A stretch of DNA of 64,000 nucleotides, taken from assembly GCF_022539665.2 (NCBI RefSeq), contig NC_081340.1:5579357-5643356 (forward strand), in the 5' to 3' direction. Shown here piece by piece: positions 13,400 to 46,118 of this stretch. Each line of letters opens with the position of its first letter. Position 1 is the first letter of the stretch. The notes beneath the pieces were generated by a model that saw only the letters and a program-made list of their open reading frames with translations, searched no databases and was not told where the DNA came from. Source of the stretch: Daphnia carinata. Lineage: Eukaryota > Arthropoda > Branchiopoda > Diplostraca > Daphniidae. The translations under genes and the position numbers were made by a program.

Positions 13400-14793
13400 G
13401 AAAACCCGCCTTCACGAATCCTTTTTCTTTCATCTCTTCATTTCTCCTGCTCTCTCTCTCTTCCTCCATCGCGCACCTTTCAATTAAAGGCTGCTATATC
13501 AATACCGTTGATAACTATTAAAAGAAAACGTATTGCCGGTGCTAGGCTAGACATTTCACAAAGCCTTTTGTGGACCGAGGGTTTAAGTAGAAATTCTTTA
13601 TTTATCTTAAGAGACATCGTCGAGGATAATGTTGCCAAACGCTGTGCGCTAAACTGTCAATGCGCTTTAAGTAGAAAACAATTTAGAAGAAAACCGAAAA
13701 TTAAGAATGGAGATTGCGAATTTATCGCACTTACACAGGGGGAAACGATTAAATTTGAAAGAAAAGAAAAAATAATTGAAAAATTAATTTAAAAAAAAAA
13801 ACAGGGAAAGAGAGACGGTGATAGAATTTTTGTTCAAAATTCGCATGTCGATCCTGGTTGCTGAAGAAGAGAAACGACGTAATGAAAAACAAATTGACTA
13901 CTAATGCTGCCCAGCAATCTAATATAAGTATATGTCTAAAACACACCTTTAAAAAAAATCTATGAGCGTTACAAAATTCACAAAACGTGCTTCGTCAATT
14001 CGGTTGTGCTGTGTGTGTGCGTGTGTGTATTGTGTTCCGTCAGGAACAGGAAGTTTCAATGCTAATCCGGCCATATAAAAATTCATGTTTCTTTTTTTTT
14101 TTTTTGTTTTCCAAGAGAAAAAGAATCAAACAAAACTTGACACACGGCGGAGTGGAACACGCCTGTTGTTGACTTTTGTTTTTCTGATTCGATATTGAAT
14201 TTTTGAAGACACAAACTAGGATTTCTAAATTGCCTGTATTTCTCCTTGAATTTCTACCCACAATGAAACCCATGTGTCCTTTACAATGCTGCGTGCTAGA
14301 TTCGTTACTTTCTTATAGACTCTGCCTCTAGTCTCTTCGATGTAATCCCTCCTTTTTCCTTGTTTATCTTTTACCAGATATAACTTTTTTTGTTTTCTCT
14401 TCTCACTGCGCCTAACCCAAAAAAGACATTTACTGGATTTGTGAGAAATACTATTGTTTTTGTTTTCTTTTTTTCTCATTATTATACACTATTATTTTTT
14501 CCCCAATCAGCAGCTAGCTCTAACCCACTATGTCTGTTGTTACATAATGTATCGCCTGACACGTCGTAATACCATATTATTGGCCACGAAGACATAAATT
14601 TTTCTTTTGGGAAAACGTTTGCGGCAGCCAACTAGGCAATCGCCGACGAAGCATTAATATTCAAAGTGTTCGTCGCATGTAATGAGGAAAGAAAAAGAAA
14701 GTGATGTTGAATACACGTTGATTTATTCATTCTAAATTTATAATGACTCTGGTCTCATTCAGAAATCATTATATTTTTAATATTTATTTGTAG
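13400..14793 (+). other. 3' flank of Msp300; nothing coding recognised
   Basis: This AT-rich stretch presumably carries the 3' UTR. A weak poly(A)-like AATTAAA lies about 80 bases after the stop, near 13481. I see no gene here. Confidence 0.4.
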
Positions 14794-16024
14794 GCGTTGA
14801 CGCTTTGCAATTAGACGATTCGACAATGTTGCACAACATCCTAATTGCAGAGAGAAAACTTCGATTCAATCTATTGTTCGAAGTGCCATTGTAAGTCGGA
14901 CAGCACATGGCGCGACACCTCCTCTCGTCTTTGAAATTGGTGTCTTTGTTTCCAATTCAAATTTGATTTGGCTCTTGTGGCAACATGCTGCAGATACTGG
15001 TAATTTCATAGTCAGCTATGAATTTCTTATTGTTTAGTGGACATTGTTTGGTCAGAAACTGTAAATTAATGAGAATCTCAAATGGGGTGAGAGAACTTGC
15101 GAGAACCAAGGCTCCCGCCAATTCTGAAGCTTTGTGTTCGATTCTTGTGCAACATGAAAACCTGTAGCTGTGTGTAAACTAAGTGGTGTATCTACCAGTC
15201 AACTGTGCCTGCCTTAATAACACTCCACATGACCAGGCCATCTTCTACGTCGTCATCGATTGCAATCGGCTCCAAGAATGGGCGCCCAGGACATGAGGTA
15301 CGTAAAAGCCAGATAGAGTTTCAAAGTAGATCCATCCAAGCGAATTCACAATGGCGTATCATGTTCGGCTCGTAACCTCGTTGTGTCTCTAAATTTTGAC
15401 GCCATTTTTTTTGGTGTGCCTTTTGCTGTTTTTTTTTCTCATTGACGTGACTGGTATATCTTGTTGAATCCACGTCATCAGCATGTTATACTCCAGCTGA
15501 GTGATCTGTCTGTATCCTCGTAAGGCGTACTGACGAAGATTAGGTTTTCTCTTGAAATGTTATTGCATTTCGCTTTTACGTCAGAGTTTCTAGCCAAGGA
15601 ATATTTCCATGCCCCCATTGTGACCTTCACCCATTTCAAAACGATTTACGCTTTTTGAATTCGGTGCAATAGTTCAATTTCTGTTTTTCTAAGAGATCGA
15701 CGCAAGTGAATTAAGGGTTAAGGAAAGTAATATCTTGGCAAAAATCACCAATGTAAAATTTTAAAACGCTAGGAGAATTTGGGAAGGGGGGGGGGTATCT
15801 AGAACTGAAATTGTATCAATAGCCAGAGACCATATCGCAATTCCATCCTTTTGAAATATGGTTTCTGTGCTATGTGTGTGCCATTTGGTAGGAGACGGAA
15901 CTTTGGTGGAAATATCTTGAAGTGAACGATAGTCCTCGTTTCCCGAATTCCCTTCGATATTTCTTTATTTTTTTCCTTTTAGACATCGAGAAACGTAGTG
16001 CACCAGCAACCGTACAAGCTTTAG
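14794..16024 (+). CDS. Possible small spliced gene of unknown function (weak)
   Basis: Three candidate exons chain in phase: 14794-14890 (acceptor ttatttgtag, donor gtaagt), 15237-15297 (acceptor gaccag, donor gtacgt) and 15983-16024 (acceptor cctttttag, stop). An ATG at 14826 would give about 55 residues: MLHNILIAERKLRFNLLFEV, then a Ser/Thr-rich stretch, then a His/Gln-rich end. No family is recognised. Good donors and matching phases are the only evidence; the second acceptor has a poor pyrimidine tract, and chance chains of this length are not rare. It could also be noncoding transcript structure or an alternative 3' end of the neighbour. Confidence 0.18.
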
Positions 16025-16330
16025 AATCGCGTCCTTATCTCGCAAAGTCCGCCAAAATAACTGACAATCGTGAAAACTGCAGGCGAAGAAATCAAAAGAG
16101 ACATACGATATCCGTCCAGTCAGGAAGAGTAAGACGTGCGGGAGTTTGGTCAAGGGTGCTGGCAAGGAATGTGTCAAAATTGTTGGAATGTCCAGCGATA
16201 GGGATATTGAAAACGATCTGCTATGCCCGTTAGTTGTACACGAAACCTTTTAATCTCGCTCATCTCCGGATGAAAAGGCCGGCCCAGACGGGCGTACACA
16301 TACTATCTGACTTGATAACGCCCATTTCAG

Positions 16331-16540
16331 GTCGACCAAGATGGATTGGCATTGGATCATATGCCAAAAGGAGTCACCGCTCGGCTAGAGCTATCGATTC
16401 CCTTTTCTCGATCCTTACCAACTTATTCCGCCCTTCGTTTTCTTTTTGGAAATGGTTGTTTGAGAATGACATTGTTCATCGACACTTTGCTAATCTTTAT
16501 TACGATTGGGGTGCTGTTCAGCTTCATTCTTTTTGATTAA
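16331..16540 (+). CDS. Possible terminal exon with a C-terminal membrane helix (weak)
   Basis: Downstream of an acceptor (cccatttcag) lies a 69-codon open frame ending in MTLFIDTLLIFITIGVLFSF and three more residues. A single helix at the very C-terminus is how tail-anchored proteins look. No SNARE-like heptads precede it and no upstream exon could be joined with confidence. A second open frame overlaps it, so coding is unproven. Confidence 0.15.
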   Translation, partial: VDQDGLALDHMPKGVTARLELSIPFSRSLPTYSALRFLFGNGCLRMTLFIDTLLIFITIGVLFSFILFD

Positions 16541-19513
16541 AGCGACCGTTTTAGTCACACATGAATAGGCACTTTTATTTTGTGATGGCGTTCCTTTCTA
16601 CTCAAGAAGATCGAGTAAACGATTGGTATTTTAAAGAAGAAGATTCAGACAACATTTTTTACCACCTGTCCCTTCCATCCCCCCCCCCCCCAACATTCTT
16701 CCTTTTTTTTGCAGTTCAAAGAGTTAGGTATTTTGTGGAATTATTATTTGGAACTTGTTCTGCCGTGGGCGTAGAGTCGTGCAGAATTCTGATCTGATTG
16801 TTGATGACAAATCCATGCTAAAGCTATCATTTCCATTTAAGCATTTTTGACGCTCTTTTTTCGTGTTGCGTTTCCGTTTTCCATCCAACGAATTCCGGCT
16901 GTGTGGACAAGCCTATTTTTTGTCGATATTTATTTTTATTCATTTCTCTTTCTTCATTTCAACGTGCCTTTCATTTTATTTTCCATCTCCATTCCATTGA
17001 CGTATTTTTTTTTTATTTTGCACCGTAAAATGTTGTTAATGTGTAAGGAAAATTCCAATTTGATCGCCTCTTGTAGTGGTTTTACTAGTCAATGGTGTAC
17101 TACACAACAAATCATTCTGCTCGATCCCACGCGCGCACATCCGTTCCAGTCGTTATAATGGGGAATAAAAGGGTTGTCACAAATAATTTATTTATTACGT
17201 GCTATTTTTGATTCGATTCAACCGCATTTATTTTGAAAGCAAGAAATAGAGAGGCAAACGAAATGTAATCAATAAAACACAGAAGACCAAACAGTTGGGT
17301 GCCGTGACAGAACTACCCGGTACAAAAAGGGGGGGCGTAGAGTCGAACGTATTTCAATTGGGAAAGCTGTTTTCAAAGAGATCAAGTTCTATTCTTTGTC
17401 GTCGCGATTCAGTTTTTTATCATTTGATTTCCTTTGAGAATAGAGAGGCAATTCTATCATGCGCTTCAAAAGTAGAAAAGCTTTAACGGTGCGATCCTGT
17501 TTGGATGGTGGCCGACGACGTAGTCTTCCATAAAGGCTTAGTGCGGTTGAGATAGTTTTCTTTTCTTTTTTTTATACACTGCAACGACTCGTCAAATAAC
17601 TATTATTGAGGCAATAATGTGCAACTGACTTTTGTTGGGGACGGGCGCTCTGGACTGGATGATCACGTGATTCGTGTTGCCAATTTGCACTATTGTATTC
17701 TGGTCTGGGAACCTCTGGCCACTCTCCAAATCATATCTTTATTTCTGTCTCATCAAAATCCTTTGACCCGTAAAATGAACTAAGCTGCATGGCGGCCTAG
17801 CAGTGGGAAAACAAAGTAGGTTTTAGGTGAAATTCAATTAGCCTTGCAATTGATTGGCATCGCTGGCCCGTCGCTAGGCGAAATGTGAGAAGCTTGAAAA
17901 GAACACGCTCGCATCCAGGCCTCTTTCTTCAACAACGTATCACTGTTAGCTTCTGCGTGTTCCACTAAAGGCTGTTGCTGCGATCGATATGGGATTCTTT
18001 GACCTTTGGGTCACGTCCGAAAAAAACGCCGAGTTAATTTTATTAAGATGATATTACTAGACGAATCGCCGATATTGCCATCGTTTCGCTTTTGTTCTTC
18101 TTCGTATTTTAACTCTTTGCAAAGTGGCGCCCTCTTGTGGATGCCTACAAATTCCCTTAATGCTATTTAGCCTTTCGAGTGGACGTTATTAAATGGCTTT
18201 TTCGTTTGTACTTGATTGAATATATAATGCGCAATATAGACAGTGGATATGTTAAGCAGAAATAGTATTCTTATGATTCACGTCAATGATCTGTCACAGA
18301 TCGATTGTCGAGTATCGCAGACAAAAAGAAAACGTGAATAACCTATCATGTTCGAGTTATAGGAGAGAGGGGCCATCCTTGCATTGTCTTGTTCTGTGAG
18401 CACCGCTGACCTCCATCTATTCTGCCGCTATATAGATGTTGTGTTTTTATGCGTTACCGAATCGCGCTGAGCTCTGGCCACGTTCAAGGCATTCCGGAAC
18501 GGAAATGTGCCTCCGGCGCAATCCGTCTCTTCCCCTCCATCTCTTTCGTTTGGTCTATCTGCCCGTCTTTTTTTTGTGTGTGTGCCTACTTTTCTTTATT
18601 CGGATTGATTTTTTTTTTCTATCTTGTTGTTGTCTTTGTGATGATCTTGCTTCATCACATAGGACTGCCAAAGTTAACGGGAAAACTTGTCTCGCATCGA
18701 TAACGAGCTGTACTACCGCCTTTATACCAAATCACTACCGTTTCACGTGCGGCGTATAGTTAGTCGGTAGGAAACGTCAAATGACATAGGCAAAGGATTC
18801 CGCCTCTTTTGATTGTTCGATGGGGGAGGGGGGGGTAGTTACAAACTTGCGACAAGGAAAAAAGAAACAGAAAAAAGAATATTTGGATTCGAAAATCAAT
18901 CGATATTTTGTCATAATTGCCAATCTTTGGACTTGCCGGTGGGCCTTCTAATTTGTTTTGCCATCTCCGTTTTTGAATAGGCCTTTCAAGTTAGTTGTGA
19001 CTAGGGTACGATACAGCGGACTCGAATGTTCGCGAATGTAATAGGAAGCCCCGAAATATTTCGTCCCGGAAGAGACGAATAAACAAGGAAAAGAATAGAT
19101 CCGTTGTTGAATGCGGATGCGTTCGCCATCCTGATCAATTTACCGTTTTCGTCAGCATCACGTAATCGACAAAAAAGATAAATAAATGAGACTATAAGGT
19201 GGAATAGCATATCAGATAGAAAACTAAGGCACACACAAAAAACAAACAACTATTGCTAGTAAGGAAGGGTGGGGGGATGCACTGGCCGGCGCGTGCGTCG
19301 TCATAGCAAAGAGGAACCAATAGAGACAGAACAAGGACAGCGTGCCAATGTGTTGATTTTTTTTTTTTTCTTCTCCCTTTTTTCCGCTTTTTTTTGTGTG
19401 TGTGTGTCCCCGTCTTTCCTGTTTTCGAATCCTGTTGTAAAATCCTCGCCAGTTGCAGACCAGAGTCTCTTGGTGTTAAGTCGCTAATCTCGCCGCTCCC
19501 TCGAGTCCCCCAC
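16541..19513. other. Intergenic sequence and likely 5' flank of Alk
   Basis: No coding region is recognised. Two AATAAA motifs lie near 17163 and 17270 and could end a plus-strand transcript. Poly-T and GT tracts are common. The last 100 bases before 19514 would be 5' UTR of the upstream Alk start. Confidence 0.4.
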
Positions 19514-39394
<19,881 letters not shown>

Positions 39395-42300
39395 ACGAAA
39401 AAAAAAATGTTGGATAAATCGCAAAAAAAAAAATATTATTAATATGAAATTGGGTAAATGATAATTCAATTGTTAATTACAGTAAGCTTCACTCGTCGTG
39501 ATAAAACAGAAGTGAAAGAAGAAAAAAAAAAGAAACGATTTTTGAAATCCTGTTGAAACTGCTCATAAGCTGCAACCGGTGATGTGGTTTTCTAGTTTCT
39601 TTCTTTCTTAAATATTCAGTTTCATTTTTTATTGTAAATGAAAAGGAAGAAGAAATTTTTTTTTTTTTTTTTTTTTTCTTTCTAGCAACAAATTTCAATT
39701 GAGAGCCAAGACGATCTTGTTCGTTGATTGTCACAGTTTCTTATCCTGTTGATCTTTCTTAAGAGGAAAGATACAGTAGTCAGCCGGAAAAAGGAGGGTA
39801 CGTTGGAGAAGGAAACGTTCCCACCTATTTGCTGTTTTTATCTCCATCCGTCTCTTGTCTAATACGGTCGGCATTGTCCGGTTCACATTTTTTTTTTTTT
39901 TATTTGATTTGATTTATTTTTTTTCTAGTCCATTGTCTTATCCGGCGAGGGACGGTCTCTAACCGATTGGGTCTCTGATTACCGTCACTTCCTTTTTAAG
40001 TTTTGTCTTTTATTTTAAAGATAGAAGGTCGTGACGTGTCTTGTTTCTGTTTTGTGTTTTCATCCCATGTCTGGGCCACGAAATAGACGACCGTCAAAAA
40101 CTTTCTCTCCACTAAGAAAAGAAAGAAAGAAGACGAAGAAGAAGAAGAAAAACGGTGGGTGACCCATTCATTTTCAGCGCGTCAAAAAGGCTCTCCCCGA
40201 AAGTCTGCATAGTTATAATGAGTCAGTGTGTATACGAATTGCTCAGCTCTTCTATATGTATGTGTATGTTGGTGATCACTTTCTCTTTGGCCCCTGCGTC
40301 TCATTCGATATATCATGCGCTACTACCTAAAAACAAATCGGGCCGCCAGGGAGAAGAAGAAAAAAAAAAACAAAACAAAAGTTTGTCATTTTTCTCAGAT
40401 CTTCGTATTGTTGTGAGTATGTGGGTGTGTGCGTGTGTGGATGTCTAACTTCTGTCTCTGGTGTCGAGAGATTTTCGGGCTCTGTTTTGTCTATATGTTA
40501 TTTTTGTACTGCATCCAGTGCCATCTAGTGGCCAACTGTTGTAATGTTGCCATGTTTTTGGTTTTCATTTTTTTTATGTTGGAAGTAGAGAAAAAGTAGA
40601 ACTTAACACACACACACACACACACACCAGTTGCAGACAGAAAAATTCGCCTCCTGGCTGTTTGGCCTCGGACAAGAAACGCCAAATAACATTCACGTGT
40701 AACAAACACACCTAACCGAAAAGTTATTACGTGGTTTATTTTGTTAATGTCAAACATAATTAATTCTTATTATTTTCAAGCCAAAAAAGGAAAAAAAAAA
40801 CTCAATATATATAATGCTATATTCTTGTTGTTTGTACAGTGAGCGTTTCGCGGTTTTGGGCCGTGAATCATTTTTTATACGCATACACACATATAAACAA
40901 TTACACACCCAAGGAAAAAAAACGGAAGTTTCGTGTCGTTTTCTCGAATCAGTTGTGTCACGCACATGATAACTGTCTTGTTTCGTGATCCGTGCATTTC
41001 AAAACAGTCTGATGAAAAAGAAACTGCATTTCTCCCACCCCCTTCAAAAAAAAAAATATCGATAAATTTTCTAATTGCCGTTTCTAAAAGAAAGCAATCG
41101 TGATGCATTATGAAAGTGAAATCCGAAAAAAAAACCTGTCACTTCATTAAACTTTGGTGAAATTACTTCGTCGAGATTCTAGAAAACAAAAAGACTGTCG
41201 TGACATAATGAAAACAAATACCAGCCGCTACCCGATTTACAGGTGTATCGCGTGGCTGAGGCCAATCATCGCTGTAGGAAGGGTGGGGGTGGGCAACATT
41301 GGGGGAAAAAAAAAGAAAAAAAAATTATATCGATCGAAATAGCGTCGCTCGTCTGGTGTGTGTAGGCGTGGGCGTCGTGTGGAGGGAAAATAAACAAAAG
41401 GGGCTGACGACGAATATTCTCGCCACGGAGGAAATCGAAAACCGGCGCTCGATTGAAGGAAGTGACTCCCAAACATCCAACCGGGCGAGGGTGTGGGTCA
41501 ATCGATACTCTTCTACTATCCTCCATATAATCCTCCTCCTACATAGAAGAAGCCCAAAGACTTTTTTTTTTTAGCTTTTGGAGGAAAAAGAGACAGAATA
41601 GAATAATGAATGAAAGACCCCGTGTGTGTGTATATATATACGACTCACAACGTCCTTGAACTCAATCGGTATCTGTTGGCATCGTGCAAGAGCCGACGAT
41701 TTCTCCAGCAGCGCACAACCATCAATGGAACAATCCATCACAATGACACCCAACAACATCAACTTTAATCGACGGTCATATTAAAAACAAAAAAAAAAAA
41801 AATTAACACAGAGTGAAAGAAAAAGCCCTAAGGTATTTGAAATCATCGTCAGGAGAGAATGAGAGAGAGAAAAGGTGGTAAAGGAAGAAAGGGATGGGCA
41901 TCAACACACACATACACACACACAGCGAGGAGAACTGTGTGTTGTTATGAATGAGTGGCGGAGGTTGGTCCCACCGAGGCTAAATAGTCCTCACATTGTC
42001 GATCGTTGTCCATTTTTGTGATGTGCAGACAAAATTCTAGTTCGATATCATTCCACATTTTTCTTACGAAATATATTTGTCAACTGCCTGTCACCATTTT
42101 TTGTTGGTGTCGTCATGAAGAAAATCAAAGTTGAGCAAGATTTGAAAGCATTTGTAGCATCGGTCAGAGCCCAGAGCTAAAAAGAAAAAAAGGAAAATAA
42201 AAAGAATTAGGTGGAAGGGAATTGGCGGCCATCTTGGCTTGTATCGCTCCGCCGAAAGCAAGAGAGGGGAAAGAGAAAGAAGGGGAGGGGAAAAGGGAGG

Positions 42301-42628
42301 GAGGGGGACCGTTTTCCTTTAACTCCCTTACATTCACAGTCATGGCGCTGGCGCTGCCCATGAATGAAACGCTCTCAGTGCGACATCTTTTCGTTGTTGG
42401 CATGCACAAAAGCCAGATGAAGCCCAGTGTTTGAGCTCGTGGAAATCGTACAGAAAACTAGTGTTTTCAACATTTGCAATTCGTTTTGTGTCAACGGGAT
42501 TCACATCTTCCAAACAAATCTTTCGCGTTTCAGTGTTTGTGTGTGTGTGACACGATCGAGAGTGTATGAAACTCTTGTGTATGTATTTTGTTCATTGATT
42601 CATTTCCACTCTCTCTCCCACACACACA

Positions 42629-42666
<38 letters not shown>

Positions 42667-43187
42667 TGGCCTTGGCAACTGGAACGAACAGTGATGGCTT
42701 TTCGACTGGAAAAAGAAGATGGAGACGACATTGCTGGATGCACCTGACTCTTCTTTATTGCATCTATGAAAATACAACACGGAAAAAAAAAGAAATTCAA
42801 CTACACAATTCCAAAGTGCCAAAATAAACGTTCACACGTAGAACAACCACCAATCATCTATGAAAAGTGTGTGAACAATATCATGAAGCTAACCGGATTC
42901 TGTCGGTGGACTGGACGTTAAACAATTTGTCGTCACCATTTTTTTTTGTGTGTGTGTGTGTGTTGAGTTTTTCCTTTTTTTTCTTCGGATTTCCCTTTTT
43001 GAGTTGTTATTGTTTCCTGGGTGGGGATTTTTTGGGGGGTGGGAGAGGCCGTTTCTTCCTTTGTTGACTTGCAAGAGTTTTCGATCGTCAAAGTGGCCGC
43101 CGAAGATGGTGCGGGCTTTGGTGGCGATTGCAGGGGGTCTAGGTAGTGTCAGCCCTGCTACTTCCGCGCGATCCGCCATCAGCCAAC
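39395..43187. other. Alk 3' flank and Spred 5' flank; no gene recognised
   Basis: This 3.8 kb is rich in GT/CA microsatellites (near 40604-40627 and 42633-42664) and poly-A/T tracts. Short open frames here have low-complexity translations and are not supported. The GC-richer, gag-rich stretch from about 42240 to 43187 is a plausible promoter area for Spred. Confidence 0.45.
42633..42664. repeat. GT microsatellite
   Basis: A perfect run of sixteen GT units. It is the longest of several GT/CA tracts, others being near 33413-33439, 32401-32418 and 40604-40627. Confidence 0.95.
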
Positions 43188-43640
43188 ATGACCGAAGGAT
43201 GTGAAGAGTAAGTTTTCTATTATTTTTCTTAATTTTTTTTATCTACACCAAAAATATCAAAACATAAAACACGAAGAAGGGAGGAAATAGTTGTGCGGGG
43301 GAGGAGGTTGAAAGCGCCGCCGACCGGAAATGACGTCAGGAGAGGAGGTGGGGCTTGGGGTACGACTAGAGGGGCTTACTTCCGTTCCCTAGTCGTCGGC
43401 TCCTCCTCCCCCCCCAACCCCCCCGCACAGCTGCAAAGGCCTACACATACACACATCTACCGGAATAGAAAAATATTTTCCCCCTACTGCTTCCGGTTGC
43501 AGCCATATAATTAATGAATTGGAAATCGTCTTGTATATGTGTCACATTAGGAAAGATTCGTTGGTGCGAGTACGGGCGCAGGTGATGACGCGGGATGATT
43601 CATCGGGTGGCTGGGTCCCGATGGATGGCGGAGGACTTTC
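43188..43640 (+). CDS. Spred: Sprouty-related EVH1 domain protein (Spred), first two exons, cut by the assembly gap
   Basis: Exon 1 is 43188-43207 (ATG, MTEGCE, phase 2, donor gtaagt). Exon 2 starts at 43551 after gtcacattag, reads KDSLVRVRAQVMTRDDSSGG then WVPMDGGGL, and enters the Ns at 43641. The RVRA-VMTRDDSSGGW-P string is the start of the EVH1 domain of SPRED proteins. Spreds are membrane-associated inhibitors of Ras-Raf-MAPK signalling: the EVH1 domain recruits neurofibromin and the C-terminal Sprouty domain targets the membrane. The rest of EVH1, the KIT-binding region and the Sprouty domain are not found to the right of the gap. Confidence 0.88.
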
Positions 43641-43740
43641 NNNNNNNNNNNNNNNNNNNNNNNNNNNNNNNNNNNNNNNNNNNNNNNNNNNNNNNNNNNN
43701 NNNNNNNNNNNNNNNNNNNNNNNNNNNNNNNNNNNNNNNN
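43641..43740. other. Assembly gap of 100 Ns
   Basis: A run of exactly 100 undetermined bases, the usual placeholder for a scaffold gap of unknown length. It cuts Spred exon 2. Confidence 0.99.
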
Positions 43741-44950
43741 TAAAAAAACTATCAGTAGCACAATGTTTGTCACTTCCATAAAGAAAAAGAAACGAAAAAA
43801 GGACAAAAAAAAGGTCAGAACACAGTGTCTTGATGGTGTCGGGTATCGGACGAGAAACGACTAACATCTCTTTTGTAGTGGAGAAGAAGGCATTACCACT
43901 TTGGCTATTTTGCCAACAGGTTAAAAACTATCAAAACATTAAGTGAACACTAATAACGTGGTGGCTATAAACGTGATTCCCAGCTTCGGTGATGGGCAAC
44001 CTTTGTGTCGACATCCTCGGTTACTCCTTTTTCACGTAGAATTTAAAAGGAAAACCATACGTCCCCAGGTTCTAGTCGCAGCACTCGTGTTTGGATTTCA
44101 TTTGGGATCGTACAAATTCAACCACCTTCACACTTCCCTTGCTGACGTGTAATAATCGGTCTCCTTAAATGTTCGCTTTCTCCCCATGCCTTCTCTTTTT
44201 ATTGCAGGTTTCTATCGTATAATTTGTCACCTCTCAATCCTCCAATCTATCATTTCTGTAAACGGTTCTAACTCATGCTGCTGTAGATTCGGGAGGTTCA
44301 TCAACAGTGGATGTGTTGTGTTTCTATCCTTATCAACATGGACGCATTGGTATCAGCAAACAAACCATACAAATTTGTTCCAAAATCTCCCCACCCAAAC
44401 AGCTGCAATAAAAAAATCCCGAAAAAAAGGTTTAGGTAGTGACAAAAAGTGTATCGTGCCTGTTTTCGCTTTACGTTTCTTGGTCATCTTTATTTCTCCG
44501 GCGATTTTACTTAACTCCCTCTTTCAGCTATTTTTGAACATGAGTATCGGTTTTGTTTGTGCATCCGTTCAAACAAAAGGGGCTATGTCGATATTGGAAA
44601 AGTGGATCAATTTTCCTCTGCTTATCTAAAAGAAAGTGTATTCTCATTGTGGTAAAAAAAACAAATACCCTCATTTAAATTCCTCGGGAAGCTCTCGATT
44701 CAATAAACAAAATGAGGCCTTTAAGAGCCGTTTAAAATTTTTTATTTTTTTTGGATTTCCGTTTGTTACAATATCGCTATTGTATTTCAGCTACGTTATG
44801 TAACCAGCTCGGCAAGTCTTTGAACAGTATAAATTCTCTAAAGATAAAAATCCTATTTGACAATCATCAGTACTAAATCTGGCTTTAGTTTTTAATTCTT
44901 AGCTGCTCGTACCTCGGAACCGAAAAACAGGTGAAAATTAACTTCTAGTG
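43741..44950. other. Unassigned sequence after the gap
   Basis: There is no recognisable continuation of Spred. A 147-codon open frame at 44186-44629 has no domain I know, with a Leu/Phe-rich end and irregular composition. I do not call it a gene. Confidence 0.4.
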
Positions 44951-45655
44951 ATGTGGCACACAGTCCCAGGATGAACCCAGTACCAGTATAAATATACTGA
45001 CATCTTCTATCAAATGAAACAAACAGATGAGCTTCATCATACAGATTTCTGTTATGTCAGTTTACCTTCATCTAAGGGTAACTTGTGATTTTCTTCTAAT
45101 TCAACAAGTACAGCTGCATGTCTCATGGGACAAACTAGAAAAGTGTCAGCTTTCCTTGGGTGAAACTGAACTTTTAGAATTGGTGAAGAAAACCTGTACC
45201 TTTGGTTACATTTTCCAAGGTGAACTTCCCAAATAGCTATGGTGCTGTCTGCAGATGCACTTAAAATTTGTGTTCTACACCTTGACCAGCTAACAGAAAC
45301 AAGTGGTTTAGGCAACAAAAAAACGGTAATTCCATTGCAATTTTTATTACCATAGTGAACAGACTGGCTGTAGATGAGTACTGATGAATCATCAGTACAG
45401 TGATCTTCACTGTTCCTCTTGTAAAGAAATCATAGACGACTATTTTTCTATCATTGCAACCGCCAGCTAACAGGGTTTCACACTTGCTAAAGTAGCATGT
45501 GACATTGAAATAAAATCAAGAGCTCCATCAAATTCCTATAAACAGAATATGTTAATATAAAAACAGCTGAAAGCCTTCAGAAACATTTTCAAAAAATATG
45601 TATATAATACCTCAGGATAGTTTTGGATCAAAAGATTCTGCATCAAAGGAGCCAT
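44950..45655 (-). pseudogene. Decayed copy of Rbbp5 (COMPASS subunit), 5' part only
   Basis: Reading leftward from an ATG at 45655: exon 1 (45655-45611) ends in QNYPE, like the N-terminus of RBBP5. Exon 2 starts at 45535 and reads FDGALDFISM, then a frame break near 45485-45505, then ETLLAGGCNDRKIVVYDFFT. A later block (45318-45066) reads VSVSWSRCRTQILSASADST, then IAIWEV, RYRFSSPILKVQFHP and LVCPM. After a donor-like gtaaac a block near 45015-44955 reads FDRRCQYIYTG. These follow the order of the first WD repeats of RBBP5, a core subunit of H3K4 methyltransferase complexes. Introns are still visible, so it arose by DNA duplication rather than retrotransposition. The frame break and loss of the rest make function unlikely. 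Confidence 0.75.
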
Positions 45656-46118
45656 TGTTTATTTTACTTAACAGGATGTTTAATCTTTATTTTACCTACC
45701 AATAAATCCAAATAAATCTTTTGAAGGCAAAACTTTTCAAAAAAAGGGGATATATATATATATTATTTTATTTTTCAATGACAAGAACGTATATATATAC
45801 ATATTGCTTTTAAAAGTAAAATATCAATTGAGAAAATAACAAACTACTGTCAGTTAACCATAGTTGCCATATACAACAAAGCATGTTGACTTCGATTTGG
45901 CAACAATATTTGGCAACCGAATATTTCTGCAGCACCTCGCTATCGCTGTAGCGTACTGGCGCGCTAGCATTCCGGCAAATATTCGGTTTATTTCAAAAAC
46001 GATTAACTTCATGAAAAAAATAGCAATTTTCCCGGACTCAGCATTCAATTTTGAGTATATCCTGTGACATTCAACCAATTCTGGTGAGCGTCAACTTTTT
46101 CCGAAAATTCTTTAAAGC

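Noticed and set aside
42588-42827. Open frames across GT/CA tracts (poly Val-Cys and Thr-His translations)
   Set aside because: They arise from the dinucleotide repeat.
44186-44629. 147-codon open frame after the gap
   Set aside because: No domain, poor composition, no splice or promoter context. Length alone is not evidence in AT-rich DNA.
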